Shown here: one piece after another, positions 1-8,634 of the stretch
Numbering within the stretch: the first letter of the stretch is position 1
Layout: each line of letters opens with the position of its first letter
NCBI GenBank assembly: GCA_045600945.1
Contig: JAZRYX010000037.1
Coordinates: 1-44,216 of the forward strand
Source of the DNA: Darwinimomas sp045600945
Lineage (GTDB): Bacteria > Bacillota > Clostridia > Lachnospirales > Lachnospiraceae
Length of the DNA stretch: 44,216 nt
Direction of reading: 5' to 3'
Notes under the pieces: model-generated
What the model was told of the DNA's origin: nothing
Database searches by the model: none
The model's input: only the letters and a program-made list of their open reading frames with translations
Position numbers and translations under genes: made by a program

Positions 1-1263
1 ATTGATAAAGCTCATGAGATCCTTTCCCGTCTTAAAAGTGAAGATATGTGGTCGCTATATACGGATATTGAGTTGCCGCTTGTATACGCTCTTGCCGATA
101 TGGAAAAAGCAGGAATAAAAGTCGAGGGACACAAACTTGAACAATACGGTAAAGAACTCAAAGAAAACATAGACCGGTTGGAACAGGATATATATATACA
201 GGCTGAAGAAACATTCAATATCAATTCACCAAAACAGTTAGGTGTGATATTATTCGAAAAAATGGGACTGCCCGGAGGCAGGAAAACAAAAACCGGTTAT
301 TCAACATCAGCAGATGTCCTTGAAAAACTCGCATCGGATTATCCTTTTGTCAAAAAGATACTCGAGTATCGTGCATTAACAAAATTATACTCCACATATG
401 CCGTAGGATTGACATCATTTATTAAAGAGGACGGTCGTATCCACGGAACATTTAATCAGACAGTAACTGCAACGGGCAGAATATCTTCAACTGAACCGAA
501 TTTACAGAACATTCCGATTCGAACAGAGCTCGGCAGCCGTATTCGTGATGTATTTGTTCCTGAACCTGGTTATCTCTTTGTTGATGCCGATTATTCACAA
601 ATTGAATTACGTGTGCTTGCCTCCATGTCAGGTGATGAGAAACTTATTAAAGCATATGAAAATGCTGTCGATATCCATACTGTAACAGCATCTAATGTTT
701 TCCATGTTCCGATTGATGAAGTTACTCCGACAATGAGAAGAAATGCAAAAGCAGTTAATTTCGGTGTGGTCTATGGTATCAGTGCATTCGGCCTTTCAGA
801 GGGTCTGAGTATATCAAGGAAAGAAGCTCAGGAATATATAAATAACTATTTTAAAACTTATCCTGATGTAAAAAAATATCTGGACTCACAGATATCATTT
901 GCAAAAGAAAACGGATATGTTTTAACATTATTCGGAAGAAAACGTCCCATACCCGAATTAAAGGCATCTAATTTCATGCAAAGACAGTTCGGTGAAAGAG
1001 TGGCTATGAATTCACCTATTCAGGGAACAGCCGCAGATATAATGAAAATAGCAATGATTAATGTAAACAATGCACTTAAGGAAGGACAGTATGATGCCCG
1101 TATAGTTTTGCAGGTTCATGATGAATTGCTTATAGAAGTCAAAGAAACACAGGCTGAAGAAGTCAAACAGCTTGTTCATGATGTAATGAAAGGTGCGGCT
1201 AAGCTTAAAGTTTCGCTGGAAGCTGATGCCAATATCGGAAATACATGGCTGGATGCAAAGTAA
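1..1263 (+). CDS. polA: DNA polymerase I, C-terminal part (truncated by window start)
   Basis: The reading frame is open from base 1, so this is the 3' part of a longer gene; the first ATG at 46 is internal. It encodes the palm and fingers of a family A DNA polymerase, which fills gaps and replaces Okazaki primers. Visible motifs are motif A (DADYSQIELR, about base 580), motif B (RRNAKAVNFGVVYG, about base 735) and motif C (QVHDELL, about base 1110), with the metal-binding Asp residues intact. Whether the 5' and 3' exonuclease domains are present cannot be judged. The last 19 bases overlap coaE, so the two are probably translationally coupled. Confidence 0.97.
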   Translation: MDKAHEILSRLKSEDMWSLYTDIELPLVYALADMEKAGIKVEGHKLEQYGKELKENIDRLEQDIYIQAEETFNINSPKQLGVILFEKMGLPGGRKTKTGYSTSADVLEKLASDYPFVKKILEYRALTKLYSTYAVGLTSFIKEDGRIHGTFNQTVTATGRISSTEPNLQNIPIRTELGSRIRDVFVPEPGYLFVDADYSQIELRVLASMSGDEKLIKAYENAVDIHTVTASNVFHVPIDEVTPTMRRNAKAVNFGVVYGISAFGLSEGLSISRKEAQEYINNYFKTYPDVKKYLDSQISFAKENGYVLTLFGRKRPIPELKASNFMQRQFGERVAMNSPIQGTAADIMKIAMINVNNALKEGQYDARIVLQVHDELLIEVKETQAEEVKQLVHDVMKGAAKLKVSLEADANIGNTWLDAK

Positions 1264-1853
1264 TCGGAATATTCGGAGGAGTAGGTTCCGGAAAAAGTAT
1301 TGCTGTAGAATATCTGAAAAACAAATATAAAGCTTATATCATACAGGCCGATGACATCGCTCATAGGCTTTATAAAAAAGGGCAAAACGGATACAAAGCA
1401 ATCATAAGAATCTGCGGAAAATGTATTCTCGATGACAGGAAAGAAATTGACAGAAAGAAACTGGCAGAGTTGTTGTTTTCAAACCCGGAATTACTTAAAG
1501 AGGTTGATTCTGCAATTCATCCTATCGTCTATAACAAAGTAACCTCTATGATTGATGATTATAAAAAGAATCACAAGCATGGAATCATTGCATATGAAGC
1601 AGCTATCATTCCGGATTTTTCGGTTAACTTCTTAGAAGAGTCCTGGTATATTTACACTCCAGAGCAAGAAAGGGTTCGACGTCTGACGGATGATCGCGGA
1701 TACAGCATAAGTAAGATAGAATCTATTATGAAAAATCAGCCAACTGATGAAGAATATAAGAATTTTTGTGACAAGGTATTAATTAACGACAAAGACATTA
1801 AGAAACTGGAAGAACAAATAGATGAGATTATTAAGTATAGCCAGCGGCAGTAG
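1245..1853 (+). CDS. coaE: Dephospho-CoA kinase
   Basis: This 202-residue protein catalyses the last step of coenzyme A synthesis, ATP-dependent phosphorylation of the ribose 3'-hydroxyl of dephospho-CoA. It has an N-terminal P-loop (GIFGGVGSGKS, residues about 8-18), followed by the DDIAH segment typical of the CoA-binding part of the family, and a C-terminal VLINDKD segment as in other CoaE proteins. Length is normal. The start ATG lies inside polA and no strong Shine-Dalgarno site precedes it, so coupling to polA translation is likely. The end overlaps walJ by 32 bases. The polA-coaE order is common in Firmicutes. Confidence 0.93.
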   Translation: MAGCKVIGIFGGVGSGKSIAVEYLKNKYKAYIIQADDIAHRLYKKGQNGYKAIIRICGKCILDDRKEIDRKKLAELLFSNPELLKEVDSAIHPIVYNKVTSMIDDYKKNHKHGIIAYEAAIIPDFSVNFLEESWYIYTPEQERVRRLTDDRGYSISKIESIMKNQPTDEEYKNFCDKVLINDKDIKKLEEQIDEIIKYSQRQ

Positions 1854-2622
1854 CGGTAACTCAATATATATCGGTTCTGATAAAACCCATATTTTAGTGG
1901 ATGCAGGCATAAGCAACAAAAGAATCGAAGAGGGGCTTAATTTTGCTCAGATATCAGGATCGGATATCAGTGCTGTATGTATAACTCATGAACACTCTGA
2001 TCATATAAAAGGACTCGGTGTTCTGGCCAGAAGATACGAGATACCCATATATGCTACTAAAGATACTATATATGCAATAAAACAAGATATGACCCTCGGT
2101 TCATTCCCATCATCACTTTTTCGTGAAATAAAAAAAGACACTGTGTTTACTATCGGAGATATAAATATTCGTCCGTTTCATATATATCATGATGCTTTGG
2201 ATCCGGTAGGTTACAGATTTGAATGCAATGGCCATACAGCAGCCATAGCAACAGATATGGGACATTATGATGATTATATAGTGAATAATCTGTCTAATGT
2301 AGAAAACCTTCTTTTAGAAGCAAATCATGACGTACGCATGCTGGAAACAGGCTCATATCCATATTATCTGAAAAGAAGAATACTCTCCGACAATGGTCAT
2401 TTGAGTAATGAAAACTGCGGAAGACTTATTTCTGAAATATTGCATGATAATATTGCTCACATATTCCTCGGGCATTTGAGTAAAGAAAACAATTATCCTG
2501 ATCTGGCTTTTGAAGCAGTTCGATGTGAGATTCTGCAGTCTGACAATGAGTATAAACCCGATGATTTCTTTATAGATGTAGCTGACAGAGATAAACCGTC
2601 TATGATAATTGAACTGAATTAA
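1822..2622 (+). CDS. walJ: MBL-fold metallohydrolase, WalJ/YycJ family
   Basis: This is a 266-residue metallo-beta-lactamase-fold hydrolase. The N-terminus carries the GSSGNS signature of the YycJ/WalJ group and a complete metal-binding motif H56-E-H58-S-D60-H61. The C-terminal LGHLSKENNYP segment is also typical. In Bacillus and Streptococcus, family members sit with the WalRK two-component system and affect cell-wall metabolism or replication-coupled repair, probably as exonuclease-like enzymes. Here the gene instead follows polA-coaE, with no walRK in the window, so a DNA-related role is at least as plausible from context. The start overlaps coaE by 32 bases. Confidence 0.88.
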   Translation: MRLLSIASGSSGNSIYIGSDKTHILVDAGISNKRIEEGLNFAQISGSDISAVCITHEHSDHIKGLGVLARRYEIPIYATKDTIYAIKQDMTLGSFPSSLFREIKKDTVFTIGDINIRPFHIYHDALDPVGYRFECNGHTAAIATDMGHYDDYIVNNLSNVENLLLEANHDVRMLETGSYPYYLKRRILSDNGHLSNENCGRLISEILHDNIAHIFLGHLSKENNYPDLAFEAVRCEILQSDNEYKPDDFFIDVADRDKPSMIIELN

Positions 2623-2675
2623 TTTTTTCCTTATTCCCTATTTTATAAACAACACTCGCATTGTTTTACTTTATA

Positions 2676-2684
2676 TGGTATACT
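2676..2684 (+). promoter_or_regulatory. Extended -10 promoter of nrdR
   Basis: TGG followed by TATACT (2679-2684) forms an extended -10 element in the walJ-nrdR gap. No good -35 is present at 17 bases, which fits dependence on the TGn extension. A start near 2691 would give a leader of about 40 bases ending in the Shine-Dalgarno GGAGG at 2721. Confidence 0.55.
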
Positions 2685-2732
2685 AAAAACACATTGATAC
2701 AATATTTTGATTTCTGTCTTGGAGGATTTAAA

Positions 2733-3185
2733 ATGAAATGTCCATTCTGTAATACACCTGATACAAAAGTTATCGATTCCCGTCCGGCTGAAGATAATGC
2801 ATCTATCAGAAGAAGGCGTCAGTGTATTAAATGCAACAAAAGATTCACTACTTATGAGAAGCTTGAAACTATGCCACTTATGGTAGTTAAGAAAGACAAT
2901 ACACGTGAACCATATGACAGAAGTAAGATTGAATCAGGTATCATCAGATCTTGTCATAAGAGATCTGTATCATCCGCTCAGGTTGAACAAATCGTCAATG
3001 ATATCGAAAATAAGATCTTCAGTCTTGAAGATCGTGAGATCCCGACAACAGTTATCGGTGAGATGGTTATGGACAGACTTAAAGATGTTGACGCTGTTGC
3101 ATATGTCAGATTTGCATCTGTTTACAGAGAGTTTAAAGATGTTAACACATTCATGAGCGAAATTGAAAATATGCTTAAAAAGTGA
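2733..3185 (+). CDS. nrdR: Transcriptional repressor NrdR
   Basis: This 150-residue protein is the zinc-finger/ATP-cone repressor of ribonucleotide reductase genes. It has two CxxC pairs (C3/C6 and C31/C34) forming the zinc ribbon, the basic RRRR stretch at residues 26-29, and an ATP-cone domain that senses dATP/ATP from about residue 46 on. I chose ATG 2733 because GGAGGA lies 12 bases upstream and the protein then begins MKCPFC as in nearly all NrdR proteins; the in-frame extension back to 2661 overlaps the promoter. No ribonucleotide reductase gene is in the window, so its targets lie elsewhere. Confidence 0.97.
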   Translation: MKCPFCNTPDTKVIDSRPAEDNASIRRRRQCIKCNKRFTTYEKLETMPLMVVKKDNTREPYDRSKIESGIIRSCHKRSVSSAQVEQIVNDIENKIFSLEDREIPTTVIGEMVMDRLKDVDAVAYVRFASVYREFKDVNTFMSEIENMLKK

Positions 3186-3685
3186 TGTTTCTTTTACCAA
3201 AAGAAGAATATAACTCTACATATGAAATACCCTTCGAGCACTTTTATGATAATGGTGTTCGAGGGGTAATATTTGATATAGACAATACTCTGGTACTTCA
3301 TGACGCTCCCTCCGATGAACGAAGCAGAAAGCTTTTCGATAAATTAAAGGATATAGGACTTAAAACCTGTATAGTGTCAAATAATGGTCTTGAGAGAGTC
3401 AGATCATTTGCAGAAGATGTAGGTTCGTATTATGTCGAAAATGCCGGAAAACCCGGTACAGACGGATATATTAAGGCTCTGAAAAAAATGAATCTTTCAC
3501 CGGAACAGGTAATAGCTGTAGGTGATCAGCTTCTTACAGATATATGGGGTGCAAACAACAGCGGTATTCATTCAGTACTTGTTCACCCGATAGGACCGGA
3601 AAAATACTTCCACATCAAATTAAAACGATTGATTGAAAAACCGGTTTTAATTTATTATCACAATAAAGGAAAATCTAATGCCTGA
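3185..3685 (+). CDS. yqeG: YqeG-family HAD IIIA-type phosphatase
   Basis: This is a 166-residue haloacid-dehalogenase-type phosphatase. It has motif I FDIDNTLV with both Asp residues (about residues 31-38), motif II VSNN, a GKPG loop providing the catalytic Lys, and motif III GDQLLTDIWGAN. The physiological substrate of the family is uncertain; it resembles mitochondrial phosphatidylglycerophosphate phosphatase (PTPMT1-independent, GEP4-like), which suggests phospholipid or phosphosugar substrates. ATG 3185 shares its A with the nrdR stop; a GTG at 3182 is an equally possible start one codon earlier. The gene overlaps aroE by 8 bases. Confidence 0.88.
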   Translation: MFLLPKEEYNSTYEIPFEHFYDNGVRGVIFDIDNTLVLHDAPSDERSRKLFDKLKDIGLKTCIVSNNGLERVRSFAEDVGSYYVENAGKPGTDGYIKALKKMNLSPEQVIAVGDQLLTDIWGANNSGIHSVLVHPIGPEKYFHIKLKRLIEKPVLIYYHNKGKSNA

Positions 3686-4511
3686 TAAATACGGAATAAT
3701 CGGATATCCCCTTAAGCATTCATTGTCACCGTTCATGCATAACAGATATGCATATTATCTCGGTGAAAATGAGTCTTATGAAGCCTTTGAAGTGCTTCCC
3801 AGCGAATTGAAAAATGAATTAAGCAGATTATATGATGCACATATCCTCGGGCTCAATATAACCGTTCCTTACAAACAGGATGTTTTGAATTATCTTTGCT
3901 ACATTGACGGTGCTGCTCAAATGATAGGTGCCGTAAATACTTTAAAATACACGAATACCGGATATGCAGGTTATAACACAGATGCCGAAGGCTTAAGCAT
4001 AAGCCTTAAAGAGTCCGGAATCAACCTGAAAGGAAAGGATGTACTTATTCTGGGCGCAGGAGGAGTAGCCAGAGCAGTCGCATATGTCTGTATATCACAG
4101 GGATGTTCAAGTCTTTCCGTTTTGAACAGAACATATGAAAATGCCGAAAAAATCGCAAATGACTTTTCGGGAAAAGCATATGATTACTCATCAACTGACA
4201 GTTTGGACAGACATGAATATATAGCATTTCAGGCAACAAACGTTGGTATGTATCCGAATACAGACGAGCATTTACCTGTTCCGGATTCGTTGTATTCAAA
4301 GTTCAGTGCCGGAATAGATCTTATATATAATCCAAAGGAGACTGACTTTATTAAAACTGTCAGTAAACATGGCGGAAAAGTTATTAACGGATTCTCTATG
4401 CTTATTAATCAGGCATTGGCCTCTCGAAAGATATGGAAACCCGATGAAATCATACCTGCTGATATAAGGAGGAAAGTATTCAATGAATGTACTGATTATT
4501 CATGGTCCTAA
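3678..4511 (+). CDS. aroE: Shikimate dehydrogenase (NADP+)
   Basis: This 277-residue enzyme reduces 3-dehydroshikimate to shikimate in the aromatic amino-acid pathway. It shows the shikimate-binding SLSPFMHN segment near residue 15, the catalytic Lys in the TVPYK motif, the NTDAEG motif, and the dinucleotide-binding GAGGVARA loop near residue 126. Length is normal. It overlaps both yqeG upstream and aroQ downstream (29 bases), so expression is likely coupled with the dehydratase that makes its substrate. The yqeG-aroE adjacency recalls the Bacillus subtilis yqeG-yqeH-aroE operon, but yqeH is missing here. Confidence 0.96.
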   Translation: MPDKYGIIGYPLKHSLSPFMHNRYAYYLGENESYEAFEVLPSELKNELSRLYDAHILGLNITVPYKQDVLNYLCYIDGAAQMIGAVNTLKYTNTGYAGYNTDAEGLSISLKESGINLKGKDVLILGAGGVARAVAYVCISQGCSSLSVLNRTYENAEKIANDFSGKAYDYSSTDSLDRHEYIAFQATNVGMYPNTDEHLPVPDSLYSKFSAGIDLIYNPKETDFIKTVSKHGGKVINGFSMLINQALASRKIWKPDEIIPADIRRKVFNECTDYSWS

Positions 4512-4923
4512 TCTGAATCTCTTAGGATATAGAGATCATAAAATATACGGTGACATAACATATGAAGGGCTGAAGGCATATATCGCCGAATATGCCGCAT
4601 CAAAAGGCATCAATGTTTCTTTTTTTCAGTCCAATCATGAAGGTGAACTTGTTGATTGCATCCAAGAGGCTTTTTTCAATAAAATTGATGGTCTGATTAT
4701 TAATGCCGGTGCATATTCTCATTACAGCTATGCCATAAGAGATGCTTTGGAGATATGTCCATTTCCGAAAGTTGAAGTGCATTTAAGCAACGTTACCGAA
4801 CGGGAAGATTTTAGGAAACAGCTTGTATTAAGCGATGTATGTGACAGGACAGTGTATGGTCTTGGACCCGACGGATACTTGATTTCACTGGATTTTTTAC
4901 TTGATAAGACTACCAATATATAG
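4483..4923 (+). CDS. aroQ: 3-dehydroquinate dehydratase, type II
   Basis: This is a 146-residue type II dehydroquinase that converts 3-dehydroquinate to 3-dehydroshikimate. The N-terminal GPNLNLLG motif, the flexible-lid region with the catalytic Tyr (KIYGDITYEGL), the NAGAYSHYS motif and the substrate-binding EVHLSN segment are all present. The C-terminal part reads DRTVYGLGPDGY where many homologues have an Ala-x-Gly-x-Ile-x-Gly pattern, a modest divergence that keeps the GxGPxGY turn. A strong AAGGAGG precedes the ATG. It lies directly after aroE, the next enzyme in the pathway. Confidence 0.95.
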   Translation: MNVLIIHGPNLNLLGYRDHKIYGDITYEGLKAYIAEYAASKGINVSFFQSNHEGELVDCIQEAFFNKIDGLIINAGAYSHYSYAIRDALEICPFPKVEVHLSNVTEREDFRKQLVLSDVCDRTVYGLGPDGYLISLDFLLDKTTNI

Positions 4924-4929
4924 TAGAAT
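4901..4929 (+). promoter_or_regulatory. Sigma-A-type promoter of efp
   Basis: TTGATA (4901-4906) and TAGAAT (4924-4929) are separated by exactly 17 bases. The -35 lies inside the last codons of aroQ. The predicted start near 4936 gives a leader of about 40 bases with GGGAGG upstream of efp. Confidence 0.6.
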
Positions 4930-4974
4930 ATATTAGTTGTTTATGACGATTTTTTATACAGGGAGGACTGCATT

Positions 4975-5532
4975 ATGATTTCTGCAGGTGATTTTAAAAA
5001 CGGTTTAACACTTGATATGGACGGACAGGTATTTCAGATTGTTGAATTCCAGCATGTAAAACCAGGAAAAGGTGCTGCATTTGTTCGTACAAAACTCAAA
5101 AATGTCATGACAGGAGGAGTTGTAGAAACAACATTCAGACCTACTGAGAAATTCCCTTCTGCCCGTATTGACAGAGTTGAGATGCAATATCTCTATGCAG
5201 ACGGTGATATGTTTAATTTCATGAACACAGAAAATTTCGAGCAGATTTCTTTAAATGCCGAAACAGTCGGTGATGCACTTAAGTTTGTCAAAGAGAACGA
5301 CATGTGCAAGATTTGTTCATATAACGGTAATGTATTTTCAGTTGAACCGCCTCTGTTTGTAGAGCTTGAAGTGACCGATACAGAACCGGGTGTAGCAGGA
5401 AACACAGCTACAAACGCTACAAAACCTGCTACAGTTGAGACAGGTGCTCAGGTTACAGTTCCTCTGTTTGTAAATGTTGGAGATAAGCTTAAAATCGATA
5501 CGCGAACAGGCGAATATCTGCAGCGTGTATAA
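4975..5532 (+). CDS. efp: Elongation factor P
   Basis: This 185-residue three-domain protein relieves ribosomes stalled at polyproline stretches. The N-terminal KOW-like domain holds the conserved tip residue Lys32 in the PGKGAAF loop, which is the residue modified in many bacteria; no epmA/epmB/epmC-type modification gene is seen in the window. The two OB-fold domains follow, ending with the conserved IDTRTGEYLQRV. Length is normal. A GGGAGG Shine-Dalgarno precedes ATG 4975, and the gene appears to have its own promoter. Confidence 0.97.
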   Translation: MISAGDFKNGLTLDMDGQVFQIVEFQHVKPGKGAAFVRTKLKNVMTGGVVETTFRPTEKFPSARIDRVEMQYLYADGDMFNFMNTENFEQISLNAETVGDALKFVKENDMCKICSYNGNVFSVEPPLFVELEVTDTEPGVAGNTATNATKPATVETGAQVTVPLFVNVGDKLKIDTRTGEYLQRV

Positions 5533-5559
5533 TATTAATTCCATTAGGAGTTTGGTACA

Positions 5560-7269
5560 ATGAAAAAAATGACTGAACTCATCGAGATGAGACTTCATGA
5601 TGCATTTAAAGAAGTCGGACTCGATGAATCATACGGACGGGTCAGCCTATCCAATAGGCCTGACCTGTGCGAGTACCAATGCAATGGCTGCCTTTCCGCA
5701 GCAAAGGTACTTCACAAAAATCCGATTGAATTGGCCGGTCAAGTTGCTTCAGTACTTAAAAACAGTTCTGATTTCGAGAGTGTAGAATCGGTTGCCCCTG
5801 GTTTTATAAACATCAAACTTTCGAAGGAGGCGCTGTCTTTTTTTGTAAAGCAGATGTCCGAAGAAAAAAAATACGGAGTTGAAGAAGAAACTCCCAAGAC
5901 GATCATAGTTGATTACGGCGGAGCCAATGTTGCCAAGCCTCTTCATATAGGTCATTTACGATCAGCCATAATCGGCGAGTGCATTAAACGTCTCGGTGCT
6001 TATATGGGTAATCGTATGATTGGCGATGTCCATTTGGGCGACTGGGGTCTACAAATGGGACTCATTATTGAAATGATGCCGGATCACCCGGTAAGCATTG
6101 ATGAACTTGAGAAAATATATCCGGCCGCATCGGCAAAAGCCAAGGAAGATCATGAATTTGCTGAAAGGGCTCACCAGAAAACGCTTCTTTTACAAAGCGG
6201 TGATCCTGATTGCCGAAAGAAATGGGAACAGATTATGGAAGTCTCTCTCAAAGATCTGAAACAGAACTATGAGAAACTGGATGTCCATTTTGATCTATGG
6301 AACGGTGAATCAACTGTAAATGATCTGATCCCCGGGTTAATACAGAATCTTATCGACAAAGGTCTTGCATATGAATCCGACGGAGCATTGGTTGTAAACA
6401 TTGCCGAAGCAGAAGACAAAAAGGAAATCCCTCCATGTATTGTCAGAAAGTCTGACGGAGCAGCTCTGTATGCCACAAGCGATTTGGCTACACTTGTGCA
6501 TAGAGAAGAACTTTTCAAACCAGATCTGTATATTTATATAACCGATAAGCGTCAGTCGATGCATTTTGTGCAAGTTTTCAGAACTGCTCAAAAAGCATCC
6601 ATAGTACCTAAGAATCATTCTCTTGTGCATATTGGATTCGGAACAATGAATGGTAAAGACGGCAAGCCATTCAAGACACGTTCCGGAGGTGTAATGCGTC
6701 TTGAAGAGCTTATCTCTGACACAAATGAAGCTGTTTACAACAAAATAAAAGAGAGCCGTGACATTAGTGATGAAGAAGCACGTAAAACAGCCGCAATTGT
6801 CGGTCTGGCTGCTATAAAATACGGTGATCTTTCAAACCAGGCTTCAAAGGATTATGTATTTGATTTAGACAGATTTACAGCGTTTGAAGGCAATACAGGT
6901 CCTTATATCCTATATACGATTGTTAGAATCAAATCCATATTAAATAAGTTCAAATCAGAATCCGGCGACAGCTTCTCAAGCTCTGATATTAAGCCGAGTG
7001 TTACGGATATCGAGAAAAAGCTGGAGCTTGAACTTATAAAATATAATGAGGTCATTGAAAACGCATGGGCCGAGCTGGCACCTCATAAAATTTGCCAGTA
7101 CATTTATTCGGTTGCTGAGGCATTTAATTCTTTTTACCACGAAGTCAAGATACTGACCGAAGAATCAATCGAATTAAAGAAGTCATATCTGGCCAAAATA
7201 GAACTTACGATGAATATACTGCTTGATTGCATACATATTCTCGGTTTTGAAGCACCCGATAAGATGTAG
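5560..7269 (+). CDS. argS: Arginyl-tRNA synthetase
   Basis: This 569-residue class I synthetase charges tRNA-Arg. It has an N-terminal Add-1 tRNA-binding domain, the HIGH motif HIGHLRSA near residue 133, a degenerate KMSK region (PFKTRSGG) as is usual for this family, and a C-terminal DALR anticodon-binding domain ending in LGFEAP. AGGAG lies upstream of ATG 5560; ATG 5569 is a second possible start. The gap to efp is 27 bases, which leaves no room for a T-box leader. Confidence 0.96.
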   Translation: MKKMTELIEMRLHDAFKEVGLDESYGRVSLSNRPDLCEYQCNGCLSAAKVLHKNPIELAGQVASVLKNSSDFESVESVAPGFINIKLSKEALSFFVKQMSEEKKYGVEEETPKTIIVDYGGANVAKPLHIGHLRSAIIGECIKRLGAYMGNRMIGDVHLGDWGLQMGLIIEMMPDHPVSIDELEKIYPAASAKAKEDHEFAERAHQKTLLLQSGDPDCRKKWEQIMEVSLKDLKQNYEKLDVHFDLWNGESTVNDLIPGLIQNLIDKGLAYESDGALVVNIAEAEDKKEIPPCIVRKSDGAALYATSDLATLVHREELFKPDLYIYITDKRQSMHFVQVFRTAQKASIVPKNHSLVHIGFGTMNGKDGKPFKTRSGGVMRLEELISDTNEAVYNKIKESRDISDEEARKTAAIVGLAAIKYGDLSNQASKDYVFDLDRFTAFEGNTGPYILYTIVRIKSILNKFKSESGDSFSSSDIKPSVTDIEKKLELELIKYNEVIENAWAELAPHKICQYIYSVAEAFNSFYHEVKILTEESIELKKSYLAKIELTMNILLDCIHILGFEAPDKM

Positions 7270-7286
7270 ATTTGATATATTTATTA

Positions 7287-7295
7287 TGATATAAT
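7287..7295 (+). promoter_or_regulatory. Extended -10 promoter of tig-clpP-clpX-ysxC
   Basis: TGA followed by TATAAT (7290-7295) forms a perfect extended -10 in the argS-tig gap. A TTGATA at 7272 is too close to serve as a -35, whereas TAGATT at 7267-7272 has a 17-base spacing. No CtsR-type direct repeat is visible, so heat-shock control of this operon is not supported by the sequence. Confidence 0.55.
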
Positions 7296-7334
7296 ATTTG
7301 TTTGCAGAACCTATAGAAAAGAGGAGTATCTATT

Positions 7335-8621
7335 ATGAATGTTAAAGTCGATAAACTTGAGAACAATATGGCTAAACTTACCGTAACGATTCCGGCAGAA
7401 GATTTTGCAAAGGAAGTTACGGAAAGCTACAAAAGAAACAAAGGCAAATATCCTGTTCAGGGATTCAGAAAGGGCCATGCACCTCAGAAAATGATAGAAA
7501 ATACATATGGTGAAGGCGTATTTTATGAAGATGCCATAAATCATATCATCGATGATACATATTCAGATGCAATTAAGGAATCTGGTCTTGATATCGTTTC
7601 TAAAGCAAACTTTGATCTTGCTGATTTCGGAAAGCTCAAAGATTTTGTATATACAGCTGAAGTTGCAACAAGGCCGGAAGTTGAGCTTGGACAGTACAAA
7701 GGTCTTGAAATTGAAAAGACAGATGATACTGTTACAGATGAGGATCTTAACAAGGCAATCGAGCAAGAGCAGAAGAGAAACGCCAGACTCGTAACAGTTG
7801 CAGATCGTCAGGCAGCCGACGGAGACACAGTAGTAATTGATTTTGACGGAAGTGTTGACGGTGTACACTTTGATGGAGGAAAAGCCGAAAATTATTCACT
7901 TAAACTTGGATCACATTCATTCATCGAGGGATTTGAAGAGCAGATCATCGGACACTCTGCAAACGATGAATTTGATATAAATGTCACTTTCCCTGAAAAC
8001 TATGGTTCTACTGAACTTGCCGGAAAACCTGCTGTGTTTGCCATAAAGGTAAAAGAAATTAAAACCGAGGAACTTCCGTCACTTGATGATGAGTTTGCAA
8101 GTGAAGTAAGTGAGTTTGATACACTTGAGGAGTATAAGTCAGACCTTCTTAAGAAACTCGAAACAGAAAAAATCAATAGAAATAAGGCTATTAAAGAGAA
8201 TCGTGTAGTTGACAAAGCTATTGAAAGTTCAAAAGTTGATCTTCCTGAACTTATGGTTGAAACAAAGATTGACTCGACTATCAACGATTATACCCGTCAG
8301 ATGCAGTCGCAGGGTATGTCTCTTGATGACTATATGAAATACACCGGAATGACCATGGAAAAGCTTCGTGAGCAAGTTAAGCCGCAGGCTGAGAAGGATC
8401 TCAAGACCGGACTTATTCTTGAAGCTATCGCTAAGGCAGAGAACTTCACTGTAGATGATAAAGAAATCGAAGATGAACTTCAGAAAATGGCCGATTCATA
8501 TCAGATGAAGCTCGATGACATAAAGAAATATATGACCGACGTAGATAAAGAAAACATCGGTGAGAATCTTAAGATTCAAAAAGCAGTACAATTTCTCGTA
8601 GATAATGCAGTTCTTAAATAA
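7335..8621 (+). CDS. tig: Trigger factor (ribosome-associated chaperone and PPIase)
   Basis: This 428-residue protein binds nascent chains at the ribosome exit. The N-terminal ribosome-binding domain contains the signature GFRKGHAP (family consensus GFRxGxxP), followed by an FKBP-type peptidyl-prolyl isomerase domain at about residues 150-240 (DGDTVVIDFDG at its start) and a long helical C-terminal chaperone domain. AGAGGAG precedes the ATG. It is followed after 13 bases by clpP, the classical tig-clpP-clpX arrangement that links folding with proteolysis. Confidence 0.97.
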   Translation: MNVKVDKLENNMAKLTVTIPAEDFAKEVTESYKRNKGKYPVQGFRKGHAPQKMIENTYGEGVFYEDAINHIIDDTYSDAIKESGLDIVSKANFDLADFGKLKDFVYTAEVATRPEVELGQYKGLEIEKTDDTVTDEDLNKAIEQEQKRNARLVTVADRQAADGDTVVIDFDGSVDGVHFDGGKAENYSLKLGSHSFIEGFEEQIIGHSANDEFDINVTFPENYGSTELAGKPAVFAIKVKEIKTEELPSLDDEFASEVSEFDTLEEYKSDLLKKLETEKINRNKAIKENRVVDKAIESSKVDLPELMVETKIDSTINDYTRQMQSQGMSLDDYMKYTGMTMEKLREQVKPQAEKDLKTGLILEAIAKAENFTVDDKEIEDELQKMADSYQMKLDDIKKYMTDVDKENIGENLKIQKAVQFLVDNAVLK

Positions 8622-8634
8622 TCAGGAGGAATAA

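Noticed and set aside
7272..7295. TTGATA-TATAAT as a standard promoter for tig
   Set aside because: Spacing is only 12 bases; the extended -10 explanation is better.
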